Source of the DNA: Gigaspora margarita
Lineage: Eukaryota; Glomeromycota; Glomeromycetes; Diversisporales; Gigasporaceae
Reading direction: 5' to 3'
Assembly (NCBI GenBank): GCA_009809945.1
Contig: WTPW01000201.1
Location: forward strand, 154,607-218,606
DNA: 64,000 bases
Part shown: positions 11,111-23,490 of the stretch, one piece after another
Numbering within the stretch: position 1 is the stretch's first letter
Layout of the letters: the number at the start of each line of letters is the position of its first letter
The notes under the pieces: generated by a model
Told to the model about the DNA's origin: nothing
Seen by the model: the letters and a program-made list of their open reading frames with translations, nothing else
Databases searched by the model: none
Translations under genes and position numbers: made by a program

Positions 11111-12259
11111 GCCAGTGCAAAATGATTTGCACACTAAAAAATTTGTTATTTTTTTAGTACTAAATAAAAGTTTTTAAATATTTGATTAATTATCTAAAAT
11201 TTTTTTATATTAAATAAAGTAGGTTTCAACCTAACTTTTTAAATGATAAAGAAATTTATTTAAAATCACTATTGAAATTACACAAAAGTTGAACGAACTT
11301 GGGATCCTGTGATTGGATTTTAACGATTTTGAGCTTGTTAGAATCGTCTCATTTAGATGAGCATTTTGGTAGTTAAATCGTTCGAAATGGACTTGTGGAT
11401 CAAAAGTTATTATCAATTCTATAAATTGGAGCAATTTATATATAGTAAATATTTTTAAAAAAAGTTATTATTTCATTAAAATTTTTTATTTTAACAATAA
11501 AATAATTAAACTAATTTTATTTTTATAAATCTGATTAGTTAAGATATATTGAATTAAAAAAAAGTAAAAGTTAAATTGCAAAAAAAAAATTTGAATCATA
11601 GCTATTTGATATGCAAATCTTTTTGCAATGACCTATATATAGAATTAAAAAGAGCTATCAAGTTAAGTATTAAAGTTGACTATCTCAATACTAAGATATT
11701 TTTCTTTAAAATTTAGTTAATTATTGATATTAGGAATATGATAAAATAAAATGTTTTAAAAATCTTAAATGCATATATTTTGATAACAATGTGATTAATT
11801 TTAATTTTATTGGCTCTTTTGAATTCTATATGCATTTAAAGTCCAAAAAAGCCTTTAAATATTAAAATTAATTACATTAATATCAAATATTTTTGTTTAA
11901 ATTTTGTTAGAACCAAATAATTATTTATTTTTTTTAAATTTTTAACTACAATATTTTGAGACCAGCCTAGCCTATACAACTTTTGAGGCCTCTTTTGAAT
12001 TTTACAAGACTATAGAAGTCAAAAGAGCTCTTCAATATTAAAATTGACCGAATCATTGTTAGAAAATTTATATTGATTTAAAAAGAACAATGTGGGCTAC
12101 AATGTATGTTCATAATTTATATGGCAATTTTTTATGTGATGTTTTTCATCTAAAGAAAGTATTGATAATCAACTTTTATAATATTCTTTTGCTAAAAAAT
12201 TTCAAATTGCTTCAAATCCTCTATAAAAATTATCTGGGTTTGATATTTATAGTGAGTAC
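11111..12259. other. No recognisable gene
   Basis: AT-rich sequence. The minus-strand open frame 11434-11231 overlaps a partly self-complementary block (TTTTAACGATTTTGAG, AGAATCGTCTCA) and is more likely repeat than protein. Nothing else is supportable. Confidence 0.45.
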
Positions 12260-12389
12260 TGTATCTGATTAAGATGAGTTAGTCTATATTAGAATTATTG
12301 TGCTTTTCTACTATAATTACTACAAATAATTTGGTTACAAAACTTACTTACTATTCTAGCAACTATTATAATTATATATAGTTAAAATA

Positions 12390-12609
12390 CCATATTTTAT
12401 CATAAATAAGCACCCCCTTTTTTGAAATTTTAAATTCAAATAACTTTGAAAATTATCTAATCAAACTTAATAAAAATTTTTTTAAACTTAAACTTTATAA
12501 ATCTATAAAATTTAAATAAATAAATTTTGGTTGAGTTTGATTAGATAGTTTTCAAAATATAAGTTATGAGTTTAAAATTTCAAAAAATGTGTGCTTATTC
12601 ATAATAAGA
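12390..12609. mobile_element. Fold-back MITE, TA type
   Basis: Arms ATAAATAAGCAC…TTGAAATTTTAAA and TTTAAAATTTC…GTGCTTATTCAT are inverted, with ATTATCTAATCAAACT pairing with AGTTTGATTAGATAGT inside. TA flanks both sides (12388-12389, 12610-12611). It lies within the minisatellite. Confidence 0.65.
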
Positions 12610-12997
12610 TACATATATTAATTTGCATTAGAATTGTTGTGATTTTTATTATAAATTACACAAAAACTCTATTACAGAACTTACAAAATATTTCAGTAAC
12701 CTGCTAAGTTTAAGTTAATTCACATTGGATTGTTGTAATTTCTATTGTATTTTACTGTAAATAATTCTGGTACAGAATCATACACACTATTCTGGCAACT
12801 ACAATAAGTGTTTAAGTTAAGCTAGTTAGTTTGCATTTAAATTAATGTGATTGATCATGCACTACTAAAAAAATTTTTTATAGGATTTACCTGATATTCT
12901 GGATAAAATGAGTTAATTTGCATTAGAATTAATATGATTTCTATTGTGAACTACTGCAAGCCAAATTCTGTTACAGAACTTACTCACTATTCTAATA

Positions 12998-13143
12998 TAG
13001 TAAAACCTCTATAAATGCACACTCCTGGGACCAAGATTTAACAATAAAAACAATAAGAAAAGTGCATTTATAGTGGCATTTATATATATGGGCCAGCATT
13101 TGAATGTATATTTAGAAAGTGTGCACTTATAGAGGTTTTACTG
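12998..13143. mobile_element. Tc1/mariner/pogo MITE, 146 bp (AAACCTCTATAAATGCAC)
   Basis: Left terminus TAGTAAAACCTCTATAAATG and right terminus CTTATAGAGGTTTTACTG are inverted copies, flanked by TA and CA (a decayed TA). The TIR resembles those at 13652-13849 and 37290-41666, so these are relatives, possibly mobilised by pogo-type transposases. Confidence 0.75.
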
Positions 13144-13651
13144 CACTACAATATGTGATTGAGTTAGTTTGCATTGGAATTGGTATGACTTTTATTGTGT
13201 TACTGTAAATAATTTTGTTACAAAACTTACTCTATTTTATTGAATATAATATATAGTTAATGTGAGTTAGTTTGCACTGGATTATTATAATTTCTATCAT
13301 AAGCTACTTAAAAAATTTTATTACAGTACTTACTTGATATTCTGGTGACACAATGTGTAGTCAAAATTAGATTATTTGCATTGGAATTATCATACTTTCA
13401 TTGTGAGTTACTATAAAAAAATGCTATTACAGAACTTACTTGCTATTCTGATCATATAGTATGTGCTTAAGTTTTGGCAAGTTAGGATTGGAATTGTTGT
13501 GGTTTCTATATAAGCTATTGTAAATTATTTTGCTACAGAACTTGCTATTCTGTGACCATAATATGTGGTTAAGGTGAGTTGGTTTGCATTAGAATTAAGA
13601 CTTCTATCATAAGCTACTGAAAAAAAATCCTGTTACAGAACTTACTTATTA

Positions 13652-13849
13652 CAGTAGATCTCTCTAAGGGGCATGCTTTATAAATGCATGCTCTATGTAA
13701 TTTCTCTCTAAATACATGGCATAGTTTGGTTCTAGCTTATAAGAGCACTATATATTTTGCTCTCTATAAATGCATGCTCTCTTTAAATGCACGTTTTGCT
13801 TTTTTTTTATTGTGGTCCTGAGAGGGGTGCAGTTAGAGAGGTTTTACTG
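13652..13849. mobile_element. Tc1/mariner/pogo MITE, 198 bp (CAGTA…TCTCTCTAA)
   Basis: Termini CAGTAGATCTCTCTAAGGGG and GTTAGAGAGGTTTTACTG are imperfect inverted repeats with TA on both flanks (13650-13651, 13850-13851). The interior has repeated CTCTATAAATGCATGCTCT blocks. It is inserted in the minisatellite. Confidence 0.75.
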
Positions 13850-13929
13850 TATTTTGTCAATCAAACTATGTGGTTAAGATGAATTAGTTTACATTGGAAT
13901 TATCATAATTTCTATCGCGAGTATTACGG

Positions 13930-15098
13930 TAGGGCTGTTAATCGGTCCATCCGGTCCGCCTTGGCTCAAAGACTGGCAGTCTTTTAAAACGTTAGACCGG
14001 ACTCGGTCCAGGACTAATTAGGACTAATCAGTATGTGACTGGACGGACTGATTATTAACCTAATTAAATGTCAAAAATTGCACTAACATATTAATTTATT
14101 ACCCGTTATTATTATAGACTCTATTCAAATAATTAGTTTATTACTCGTTTCATAACATAAAAGTTACCTCTAAACAAATATTTAAACCTGTCTATTATTA
14201 TTAGAATTAATAATGCGTACAAATCTGAAAACCATACATATGATTTTTGTAGATATATTTTTATGCGAGTAAGCTAGCATAATGTTGGCCAATTTATCTC
14301 AAGCGTAAGCATTTTTTTAAAGTTCCTAACTGGAAAATTTAATACAAATTATGAACAAGGTCAAGAGCAGAATTGGAACAAAGTTCCTAAATATTCCAAA
14401 TGGAGCGTTTTTATAAACTAGGCATCATACTGCGTATTATGCGCATTATGTATAATATTCAATAATCATAATATTCATTTATAATTTTAATGGCTAATGC
14501 TAATACTAATTTTCCTTTTATACCAAAAATATTTAATTTATAATTTGAAAGCAAAGTCAAATTAATAATTTAAAGGAATCAAAAAACTTGAAAGTAATGC
14601 ATCGGATCAAAGTTATGACTAAGCAAATAAAGTATTCACATGAATATTTAAAATATAAACCCTTTAATAATACACCTAATTTTTTAAAAAAAAATGCTTT
14701 GTGAAGATATAAACCTAATTTAAAAAAATGGTTCGCAAAGATATAAAATAAACATTAAATATGAATTAAAATTTTTAAATTAGATCCCTCATGCAGTAAA
14801 TAAAGGCCTTATAGCGGCCTTAAAATTTCTTAAATAATTGTAAATTTGTAAATTTTTTATGTACATACTAAATAAAGCGCCATATGCGCACCTTATATAT
14901 TAAGGTAAAAAAAAAAAAAAATTTTTAAATTTATTATTGTCTAAGCCTCTAAAAATTAATCTCGTATATCGCAAAAAATTAGGCTATATATGTTCGTTAC
15001 AATAAATTAAAGCTAGGCTAGCTATATTAGGACGATAGTCTTTTTGGTCCGTCCCATAAAAGACCGGATCGGACCGATCCTAAGGCGGACCAGCCTTA
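13930..15098. mobile_element. Non-autonomous hAT-type element of CGGTCC words, CpG-bearing
   Basis: Starts TAGGGCTGTTAATCGGTCC and ends GCGGACCAGCCTTA. Flanking TATTACGG (13922-13929) and TATTACTG (15099-15106) form an 8-bp duplication with one mismatch. Subterminal blocks are rich in CGGTCC/GGACCG words. The centre (14050-15000) is AT-rich with no open frame. Many CpGs survive, unlike most repeats in the window. Inserted in the minisatellite, which resumes directly after it. Confidence 0.75.
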
Positions 15099-15220
15099 TA
15101 TTACTGTAAAAATTCTGTTACAGAACTTACTTCCTATTTCAGTGATTGCCATTGTTAGTACTGTAAAAATTCTGTTGCAAAACCTATTATTCTTTTGATA
15201 CATAGCGTGCGGTTCGCTAA

Positions 15221-16809
15221 TGCAGGTTATTACGTTATCTATATTATCTCAGTTAATAATATCAAAGATATATAGAATGCATAACGCGCGAAAGTTGGTT
15301 TTTAAAAATCATAATGGATGATTGTCATATTTAAGACGTTACTTCTAACGTTTCTGTACCCTTGATTCGGATTATCGTGATTTTCACGATATATATTTTT
15401 GTAACCACGATAAATCCTATTAAGAATGCATCACCTAATTATGGAAACATAGTTATAATCGAGAATGATCTGAGAATAAATCGATTATTAATTAAACTAA
15501 TCATATTTTTAGTATATATGTTACGAGTCAAGTTGGTTTTTAGGTTGAGTTAAACTTGACAGCATGGGGACTTTCTCATTTTCGGAAATGCACGGGTTTG
15601 ATCATGAGATAGTTGACCAATCATAAAACTGTTTTTAAACCACGTGATACGCGTTTCGTGAAAACAGATAGATAATAATTAAACAACTCAACCAATAAAC
15701 AGGCGCAATTCAAATATTACAATTTCTTTTATTATATTAATAACTTCGCGTTGTAAAAAATAAAACTATTCGTCCGAATTATAATACAACTTACAAATGC
15801 AAGAACTTAATTAAAAAAGTTTCTGGTAACAAGTTACACGTCCTTTATTAATATTTTTTTTTAAAACTTCATATAATTTAACAAAGCTATATTATCGTAT
15901 ATATAAAACGACTTATATTGAATCAAAAGAACAAACAACTTTCGAAAACAGTCTACAAAAACCTACAAATAAAATAAACAAGTTGATTACTTAAATAATA
16001 ATAAAAAAAAAACGAAAAAATAACGTTAAGCTTCAAAAATTAAGCAGTACAATATATTTTTTATTATCTCTTACTAGTACTTCAACTCTCAATAGATCTA
16101 CCTTTTATTCGCGTGATGCAACATGATGCAACTGGATTTCTTGAAGAGACGCTCGCACGAAACTGGTTTACTAGTAAAGTGATGAACCGATATTAATGTT
16201 TTTTTTAAGTTGCTTAGACTCGAAAATTTGGGTTTTACAATACTACACTATATAAATACTTGTGAAACGTCGATCCCGGAAGTTATCGGATTCGAATGTC
16301 CCCCATGCTAAACTTGGCCGGGTAAGTTTAACACTCGTAACATATACATACACATGTCTTATATAATTTCGAAATAAAGTTACGTTGAGATGCATACATC
16401 TAACTATGGTATCAAACCCGAATTCGATAAAAATATTTGGGGGCTTATGCGCGCGCGCAATACTATAATATAAAAAATTTTCACGAAAATCTTTTCCGTT
16501 TTAATGCAAAAGGAAATGTGGCGGGTCATGAGCATGACTCGTAACCAATGAGTTTGTTAACACATGCCCAAACACTAATTTTAAAGGCAATGATCAGAGG
16601 CAGATCGTCGAAAAAGATTGAATAATATATATTTTTTTTTTAGCTCAAAGTATATAATATTAAATATGTTATTAAAATTTATAAGTTTATAAAGCATGTA
16701 TATTATATTTTTAAGTTTCGAATTATAGCTTTGGGTTTCTGATAATAGTTTCGAAGTTTCGGGGTCGATTTTTTTTAAAAAACTCGAAATTAGTTACCCT
16801 TCCGAAACT
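15221..16809. other. CpG-bearing intergenic DNA without an assigned gene
   Basis: Base composition changes here: CpG is frequent and words such as GCGCGCGC occur (16451-16459). The open frame 15362-15553 has no recognisable motif. GGATTCGAATGTCC near 16270 resembles a pol III B box, but no A box or cloverleaf accompanies it. The block may include unrecognised regulatory DNA upstream of the mannosidase, but I cannot show any. Confidence 0.5.
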
Positions 16810-16817
16810 AGTTTGGG

Positions 16818-18131
16818 TATAGTTGGTGGTGGAATTACTGAATTGCGGCATTTTACCAGTGGTAGAATTAATTACGGCATAGAATCTAATTGCCGTAAAA
16901 ATTATATGTCGTAATGCCGTAATGCAGCAATGCCGCAATGCTCCGTAATGCCGCAAAACACAATATTGTAATAATGCGATACCGTAATTACAGTATAATA
17001 TTATAATGTTATAATTAAGTAACTACATGACACCCAGTCACTCCAAACCGGAAACTGATGAATATGTTGTTATTGCCATACAAGCATTTCATTTACATTA
17101 ATTAATCGGTAAGCATAAAAGTTATTTAAAGTGTATTCTGTAGCAGAATATAATAATAATAATAAATTTTAAAACACATAAGTATGTATATAGGCATGTA
17201 TCATCTTATATAAGCCATGAATGCTGTTAACAATGATGTCATTTCCGATCAAATTAGCTCGCTAAGACGTTCTCAAAAAATAACTTACAGACTGGTCTAA
17301 TTGACCAAAAAAATAAATCACGACGTTTAAGTCAAAATAAAACCTAGACCTACCCCTTTTTTCATAGTCATTACATGTACTAAATCAATGAAGTCGACAG
17401 AATCAATTTCGAAAAAATATTTAATAATATATTATTTAAAGGAAAAAATCATAATGCAGTACAGCATTTTAACAAACGGTATTATAGTATTTCTGCATTA
17501 CGGCCAGTGTTCCGCAAAAGATCCGGGACCGATCCTGATCCGGTCCGTTGAGCGGACCGAGTGCGGACCCTTGATTTATCAGAATCGATACGGGTTCGGA
17601 CCCACAAAAAGATCCGCCCGGTCCGGTCCTATTAGAACAACACTGATTGCTTATTGGCTGATTTCAGCTGTTTCTTAAATATAAATATTATGGGAATTTA
17701 ATTTATTATTATAATTTACTAATTTAATTCGTAAATATATAATTTATTTATTTATTAGTTTAAATATATTTATACAGTATTAATTTATTATAAAAATAAA
17801 ATTTCTGCAATCGTTTTTTTTTTTTTTTTTTTTTTTAGCGAGGACACTAGGGCTTCGTCAACTATAGCATCTATAAATTTATAAACTTAGAGATTTCACG
17901 GATCCGGTCCGGACCCGGATCTAAGTGATACGAGTTCAGACCTAACTTTAAATCCGAATCACCGTTCGGACCGGGTACGGATCTTTAAAGGAACACTGAT
18001 TACGGCATTACGGTATTACGGCTTTACGGCGTTAAGGCATTATGGCTTTACGGCTCACTGCAATTACGGCAAAAAATATGGCAATGCCGTAACCGTATTA
18101 ATTTATAAAATTAATTCTACCACTAACTATA
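16818..18131. mobile_element. hAT-type element of ATTACGGC words (outer)
   Basis: Starts TATAGTTGGTGGTGGAATTA and ends TTCTACCACTAACTATA, flanked by a perfect 8-bp duplication AGTTTGGG (16810-16817, 18132-18139). Both ends are dense with ATTACGGC/GCCGTAAT words. It was itself hit by the element at 17505-17998. Its right end lies 280 bp upstream of the GH92 start codon, so it may contribute promoter-proximal sequence. The minus-strand frame 16956-16723 is a by-product of the word repeats. Confidence 0.8.
17505..17998. mobile_element. hAT-type MITE of CCGGTCC words, CpG-intact copy (inner)
   Basis: Termini CAGTGTTCCGCAAAAGATCC and GGATCTTTAAAGGAACACTG are inverted, flanked by a perfect 8-bp duplication ATTACGGC (17497-17504, 17999-18006). 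It is inserted into a word of the surrounding element. Subterminal GGACCG/CGGTCC arrays retain about a dozen CpGs in each terminal block. The central poly-T (17814-17836) and AT-rich core match the second copy at 33931-36503. Confidence 0.85.
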
Positions 18132-18339
18132 AGTTTGGGTAGATTTCGTTTCGATGCTTAGACCCAACTCCGCAAATTAACCGATAATTGTCTATTTTAA
18201 TTATTAAGTTAAATATAAAAGGCTTTTGTTTACATTCTTGATAAATCCGGAATAACGCGAGGGTCACACGTATTTGTATGCCATGTGCAACATGAAAATC
18301 ATAATTCAAATTTTTACTAGTTTGTACGTGCGATACTGT

Positions 18340-18410
18340 ACTGTACGAATATTTATATATTCTGCAACGCTGCCTACATTGTTCGTTTCCGTAAATTTTT
18401 TATTAAAATT
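18340..18410 (+). promoter_or_regulatory. Probable 5' leader/promoter of the GH92 gene
   Basis: ATTTATATATTC at about 18350-18361 is a TATA-like stretch 50-60 bp upstream of the chosen ATG. The close spacing and unknown transcription start make this a weak call. The sequence between the hAT element's right flank (18139) and the ATG is the only candidate upstream region free of recognised repeats. Confidence 0.3.
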
Positions 18411-19011
18411 ATGAATAAAAAAAAGGCAAAAATTTTTATTCTTTCATTTTTCATATCAATTCAGTTACTAGTAATAGTATACTTTATTCCTACTGGCAGG
18501 GAATCTTTGTTCTCATTACAGGAAATTAATGTATATAGCATAGATGGTAAAGTTAAATCTAAATTTAGATTTTTATTATTTTAAAATGCGAAATTTTATA
18601 TGAAATATTATTACATATTTAAGGACAAATTAAAATTTTGGATCATGCTAATGTTACTGGGTTCGTTGATCCTCTTATTGGAACCGCTGAAGGTCAGCAT
18701 TAGATTTAAAATTTTGTTTATTTTCATCAGAATTCAATCAACAAATTTTTAATATGATAGACGGACATGTATTCCCCGGCCCCTGTCTCCCTTTTGGAGT
18801 TGTTAAAGTAGGGTTCGATGCGGAAGGTAAGGATTCTAATGCAGGGTAAGAATAAACATTTATCTCATATTAAGAAGCTCTCTTATTGGCTTTAATTATA
18901 CAGTTTAAGTATTTCTTAAAAAAATAAATATATGATATTGATAAAGAGGTATATAGAAAGTTTCATTGAAGTTATAAGGCTCTATTGTAAAAAGAGATAC
19001 CTCAATATATG

Positions 19012-19047
<36 letters not shown>

Positions 19048-22000
19048 AAAAAAAAGAAAGTTTGTATATTAATATCTTTGTAGAAACATATACCGTAAAT
19101 TCTCGAAATAGCGGTCATTTGCGCGCTATTTTGACTACGTGCACGTTATTTCGAATACAAATAAAGTATTAATTCAGGAACTACCTGGTATGTACTTCTT
19201 TACTCGCCATTTGCCCGATTTATTACCGATACTCATTCATTCAAGGTGTGCGCTATTTCGGGACGCGCATGGGCGTTATTTGGAAACTAACTATGCTATT
19301 TTCAAGGGGTACTATTTTCGAAATAACGCCCATGCCCGTTATTTCGAGAATTTACGGTAATCAATTCCCAATAAATTTTTATAGGCAATGGAGTCTATAA
19401 CTAAAAATACTGGTGAAATTAAACTGGATGATGAAATAATTTCATTAGCATTGATGAAATTTGTGTCTTGTCGACTTGGTGAGATTGATGAAATTAATTA
19501 CATCCGCATCGTTACTTATAAAATCGAATAAAACCTTTTATACATATCTTCATATTTTATCATGGTTATTTTCATGTAAAAAAAATCAAATAGAAATTAA
19601 AACAGCCAATCAGATGAACTTTCTATTTATATTTAACTTTTCGTGAAAATAAAATTACTTATTAAATTATGAATCATAAACATAATGATAATTTGCAGGT
19701 ACACAGTTAATGGACGTATTACAGGAATCTCTCGTAAGTATTTGATAAATAACCTATTTAACATGTTTAGTTTATACTTATACGTACGTACATCGAAAAA
19801 AATTTTTAATACAGATCTGCATGTTAGTGGAACAGGAGGTAATGATTTAACAGTATTCTAGTAACATCTTAAAACTATTTGAAAACCTTAACTATTATTA
19901 TTCGAATAATCAGGTGAGCCGAAGTATGGGGTGATAAGTCAATTTCCGGTGGTGGATTGGCCAGACAAAAAAATTAGGATAAATGACTACTCTTCAAAAA
20001 GATCGTTTGAACATTTCGAAGTTGGTTACTCAAAATTTGGATTAGAACGTTATAGTATCATGGTTGAATTAACCGCAACTCATAGAGTTGGTCTTCATCG
20101 TTATACCTTTCCTCCGACTGAAAATAATTCAAAAGTTCTCCTTGATTTATCTCATATTCTTTCTTTCGGTTGGGGATTAGGGTAGATATTGACTTAAAGT
20201 TAATTGATTTAATTTAATTGATTTGATTGATTTAATTTAATTGATCTAATTTGATTTAATTTAATTTGATTTAATTTAATTAATCTAATTTAATTAATCT
20301 AATCTAATTGATCATGTTTTTATCATAATTTTTATTAACCTTATCATAAATTTAGTTCTCGTTTCGAAGGTGGTGCGATAATTTCTCTCTCCCTTAATCA
20401 AATAAAAGGAGTAGGAGAATATAGAGGTGGTTGGAATAATGATGGTCCTTACAGAGTTTACTTTTGCTCTCAATTTAATGTCAATGCTACCGAGCAAGCA
20501 ACTTGGTGGAATCATAGAATAGATAAAAATATGACTTCTTGCGTTGGAACTTCTGGTGATAAAGTTGGTGCAATTCTAACTTTTGATACTATTAAAAACC
20601 CTGTTATTATTTCAAGAGTTGGAATTTCATTTATTTCAGCTGATCAGGCTTGTAATAATGCAGAAAATGAGATACCTGATTGGGATTTTGATCTTGTAAA
20701 ACAAAAGGCTGTTGATGCTTGGGATAATGAATTAGGACAAATTAGGATTGAAAGTAATGATAAAAATCTTGCAAAGATATTTTACAGTGGTTTATATCGG
20801 ACATTGATAATTCCAAGTGATAGGTTTGTTAACTATTAACATAAAAATTATAATTAATAATAATTATAGTTATTTACAAATAATTTAATTTATTATACGC
20901 GTAGAACCGGTGAAAATCCAGCATGGAAGTCAATTGATAAGTATGGTAAACTTGTACCATATTATGAAGATTTTTATACTTTGGTATGTTTGCTTTTATT
21001 TTTTTTATCTGCTTTAAAAATTATAAAATAACACTGATTTTCAATTATCAATAGTGGGATACGTTTAGGTGATTTTTCAAATTACTTTATTATTTAAATT
21101 ATTTACTTTGAATAAATATAAAACTAATGATTAAATATATATTAATATATAGGACAACAAACCCACTATTTACACTTTTTCAATCACAACGTGCTGTAGA
21201 TATTACTAGATCATTAATTGACATTTATGAGAATATAGGTTATATGCCTGATGGTAGAAGTGGTTCATGGAATGGAATTACGCAAGGTGGATCTAATGCT
21301 GATATGATTATTGTAAGTAAAGTACATAATCTTATTTAATTAATTAACTAACTATATTTTCATTAATTTTAGGCCGAGACATACTTAAAAAAAATAGATA
21401 TAAATGGTAAAATAGACTGGAACATAGCATACGAAGCGCTACTTAAAGATGCTGAAGTAGATCCATGGGAACAAGGTTTATTCCAAGGTCGATTATACTT
21501 AACCGATTATAAAAAATATGGATATATTCCTTCACCTTATGATCGCAATATTGGATACATTAACTGTCCATCTAGTAGAACTTTAGAGTATAGCGCTAAT
21601 GATTATAGCATTAGTCTTGTTGCTAAAGGTATTTTAGGTTTATTTATTGATTTAAATATATTATTGATTTAAATATATTGTTGATTAAAATATATTATTT
21701 ATTTGAATATATTGTTGATTTAAATATTTCTATATTTTAAATATATTAAATTTCAAAGAATTAGGCAAAATCAATGATTATATAAAATATAAAAATCGAG
21801 CGACTAGTTGGGAAAATCTTTGGTGTCCAAATATAACTTATGATGGTGAATATTTATCATTTTTATACTGTAATTTATATTTTTTATTAAAATAAATTTA
21901 GATTTGACACTTCTACTATATTAATTTATGGTAAAAAGGAGTGGAAGGATTTATAATACCAAGATTTGTAAATGGCTCATTTGATACAGAATGGGCATCT

Positions 22001-22998
22001 GATGATAATAATTTGGTAACGAGTACTTATTCATTTTATGAAAGCACCTCATGGGAGTATAGTTTGGATATACCTTTTGGTATGTTTTAAATTTTTTTTT
22101 TTTAAAAAATTAAAAAATTTTTGAATTATATCTTACTCTTTGATTATTTTTTATTATTTATTAATAAGATGTGAAAAGGCTAATACAATTGTCAGGAGGC
22201 CCAAAACGTTTTGAAAATCGACTTGACAAAACATTTGCTGATAAAACATTTTTAGGAGGTTATTATAATATAGGGAATGAACCTAGTTTTTTTCATGCAT
22301 GTTTATATCATTTTATTGGAAAACAATATAAGAGCGTGGAAGTGATTAGAACTATCTTGAAAACTAAATTTGGAATTGGACAGGATGGAATTCCAGGTTT
22401 GTAAAATTAAAATGAAAAAAATAACCAAATTTTCGTTGAAAAAATTTTTTATTAAGTAAAATATATTTATAAATGATTTTTTTTTCTTTATTTGATAGGA
22501 AATGATGATTCTGGAGCGATGGGAAGTTGGTATGCTTTTAATGTTATTGGAATATATCCATTGTATGTGGTTTCATTTTATTATTAACATGAAATAGAAC
22601 ATTGATTATTTAAGAAAGTAGTTAAACTTATAAAATATACAATAATATTAATCATTTTATTTTACAACTACAGAGCCGGAACCGATATCTACCTAATAAA
22701 TTCGCCATGTTTTGATAAAGTTACCATATATCTTTCAATATCACCATTAAAAACATTTACAATTATAGCTCATAATCTGACAGACATTAATATATATGTT
22801 CAAAATGTTAAAATAAATGACAAAGAATGGACAAAAACATGGTTTAGGCACAAAGACATTTCTGAGGGCGCAGTAATGGAATTACAAATGGGATCTGAAC
22901 CAAGTAAATTTTGGGGTGTTAATGGAGAGTATGAAGATAATAAAGAAATAGAAGATAAGATAATTCCTCCTAGTATGAGCGATTATATGGATAAATAA
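18411..22998 (+). CDS. GH92 family alpha-mannosidase, 16 exons
   Basis: Predicted exons: 18411-18546, 18624-18692, 18761-18845, 19699-19733, 19815-19838, 19914-20181, 20356-20823, 20905-20983, 21055-21068, 21153-21312, 21373-21628, 21759-21845, 21939-22079, 22169-22396, 22499-22562, 22674-22998. They sum to 2439 nt, 812 codons plus TAA, with every junction in phase on GT-AG introns. Residues 8-26 form a hydrophobic segment after a Lys-rich start: a signal peptide or signal anchor. Family landmarks in order: HLHVSGTGG (109-117), WDTFRT (389-394), YESTSWEYS (594-602, first Glu a candidate acid), GNEP (643-646) and GNDDSGAMGSWYAF (684-697, with the paired Asp expected of the catalytic base region). 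GH92 enzymes are calcium-dependent, inverting exo-alpha-mannosidases, often alpha-1,2 specific. A secretory role in trimming mannoproteins or N-glycans is inferred. Length is normal. Exon 9 is only 14 nt. Intron 3 (853 nt) has received a MITE. No frame break is visible, so I consider it a working gene. Confidence 0.93.
19093..19357. mobile_element. TA-type MITE (CCGTAAATTCTCGAAATA), in GH92 intron 3
   Basis: Termini CCGTAAATTCTCGAAATAG and TATTTCGAGAATTTACGG are inverted and TA-flanked (19091-19092, 19358-19359). The interior repeats CGTTATTTCG/CGAAATAACG words. CpG is intact, so it is probably young. It lies inside the longest intron of the mannosidase gene; the preceding (TA)n tract at 19014-19042 may have offered a target. 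The open frame 19139-19360 is made by the words, not a gene. Confidence 0.85.
20190..20325. repeat. Simple repeat TTGATTTAATTTAA in GH92 intron 6
   Basis: Degenerate tandem of TTGATTTAAT-like units filling most of intron 6. A similar TTGATTTAAATATA tract fills intron 11 (21635-21735). Both lie wholly within introns. Confidence 0.75.
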
Positions 22999-23490
22999 AT
23001 TACTATCTGTCAAAATTGACAAGTAAAATTTTTAAAAATTCTAAGTTTTTAAAATGAATATAATTTTTCTTACCATAATTACCCTTATTGATTTTCCAGA
23101 TTTATTAATCACTTAATTCCTTTAGAGCATTAAATATATTTTTTTTAATGCTCTTTTGACATATTGGTATATCAATTAATTGACACATTTCGTTATTTTA
23201 AATTTCACCAATTGAAGAATAATTTAGGAAGATTTTTAATTTAAATAAAAATTAAATTCATTCAAAAATACCTTTATCATTATGATTTATTGAACCTTTT
23301 TTTATCATATTTATATTCATAAAAATATGATTTATTTAAAGAAATAAGAAAGATACAATTTTCTAGATCAAGAACTTTTCGAATGAAAAATAAAAATTTA
23401 CATTATGATGAGTGTTCGCGATAAAGATCTTTCATGTAATTCAAAGCATAAACATCGAGTCACTTATATCTTCAAATCCTTTATACTAGT
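22999..23490. other. 3' flank of GH92 gene
   Basis: AT-rich 3' region. AATAAA-like hexamers occur at the stop (ATAAATAAAT, 22991) and AAATAAAAATTAAAT near 23245. A short palindrome (AAATATGATTT region, 23300-23340) is present. No gene. CpG reappears at 23378 and beyond. Confidence 0.4.

Larger units (their letters stand above)
12260..15220. repeat. Degenerate ~110-bp minisatellite array interrupted by four elements
   Basis: The recurring unit is roughly GAGTTAGTTTGCATTGGAAT, CTATTGTGAGTTACTGTAAA, TTCTGTTACAGAACTTAC, TATTCTGG. Starts near 12612, 12720, 12833, 12913, 13161, 13269, 13377, 13475, 13581 and 13884 are mostly 98-113 bp apart. Wider gaps coincide with inserted elements at 12998-13143, 13652-13849 and 13930-15098, and a further element sits at 12390-12609. 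Single units outside the array occur at 5.5 and 7.4-8.6 kb. No protein frame runs through the units. Confidence 0.8.

Noticed and set aside
12260..13900. Possible CRISPR array
   Set aside because: Units are about 110 bp of degenerate whole-unit tandem repeat with no repeat/spacer alternation, in a eukaryotic context.
16260..16330. Possible tRNA gene (GGATTCGAATGTCC)
   Set aside because: No A box, no paired acceptor stem and no anticodon arm could be drawn on either strand.
17388..17678. 96-codon open frame upstream of the GH92 gene
   Set aside because: Half of it is the word array of the MITE at 17505-17998; the decayed copy at 33798-34076 gives a similar by-product frame.
18993..19045. Long TA run as a replication or regulatory signal
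   Set aside because: It is a plain (TA)n microsatellite in an intron and nothing else supports a function.
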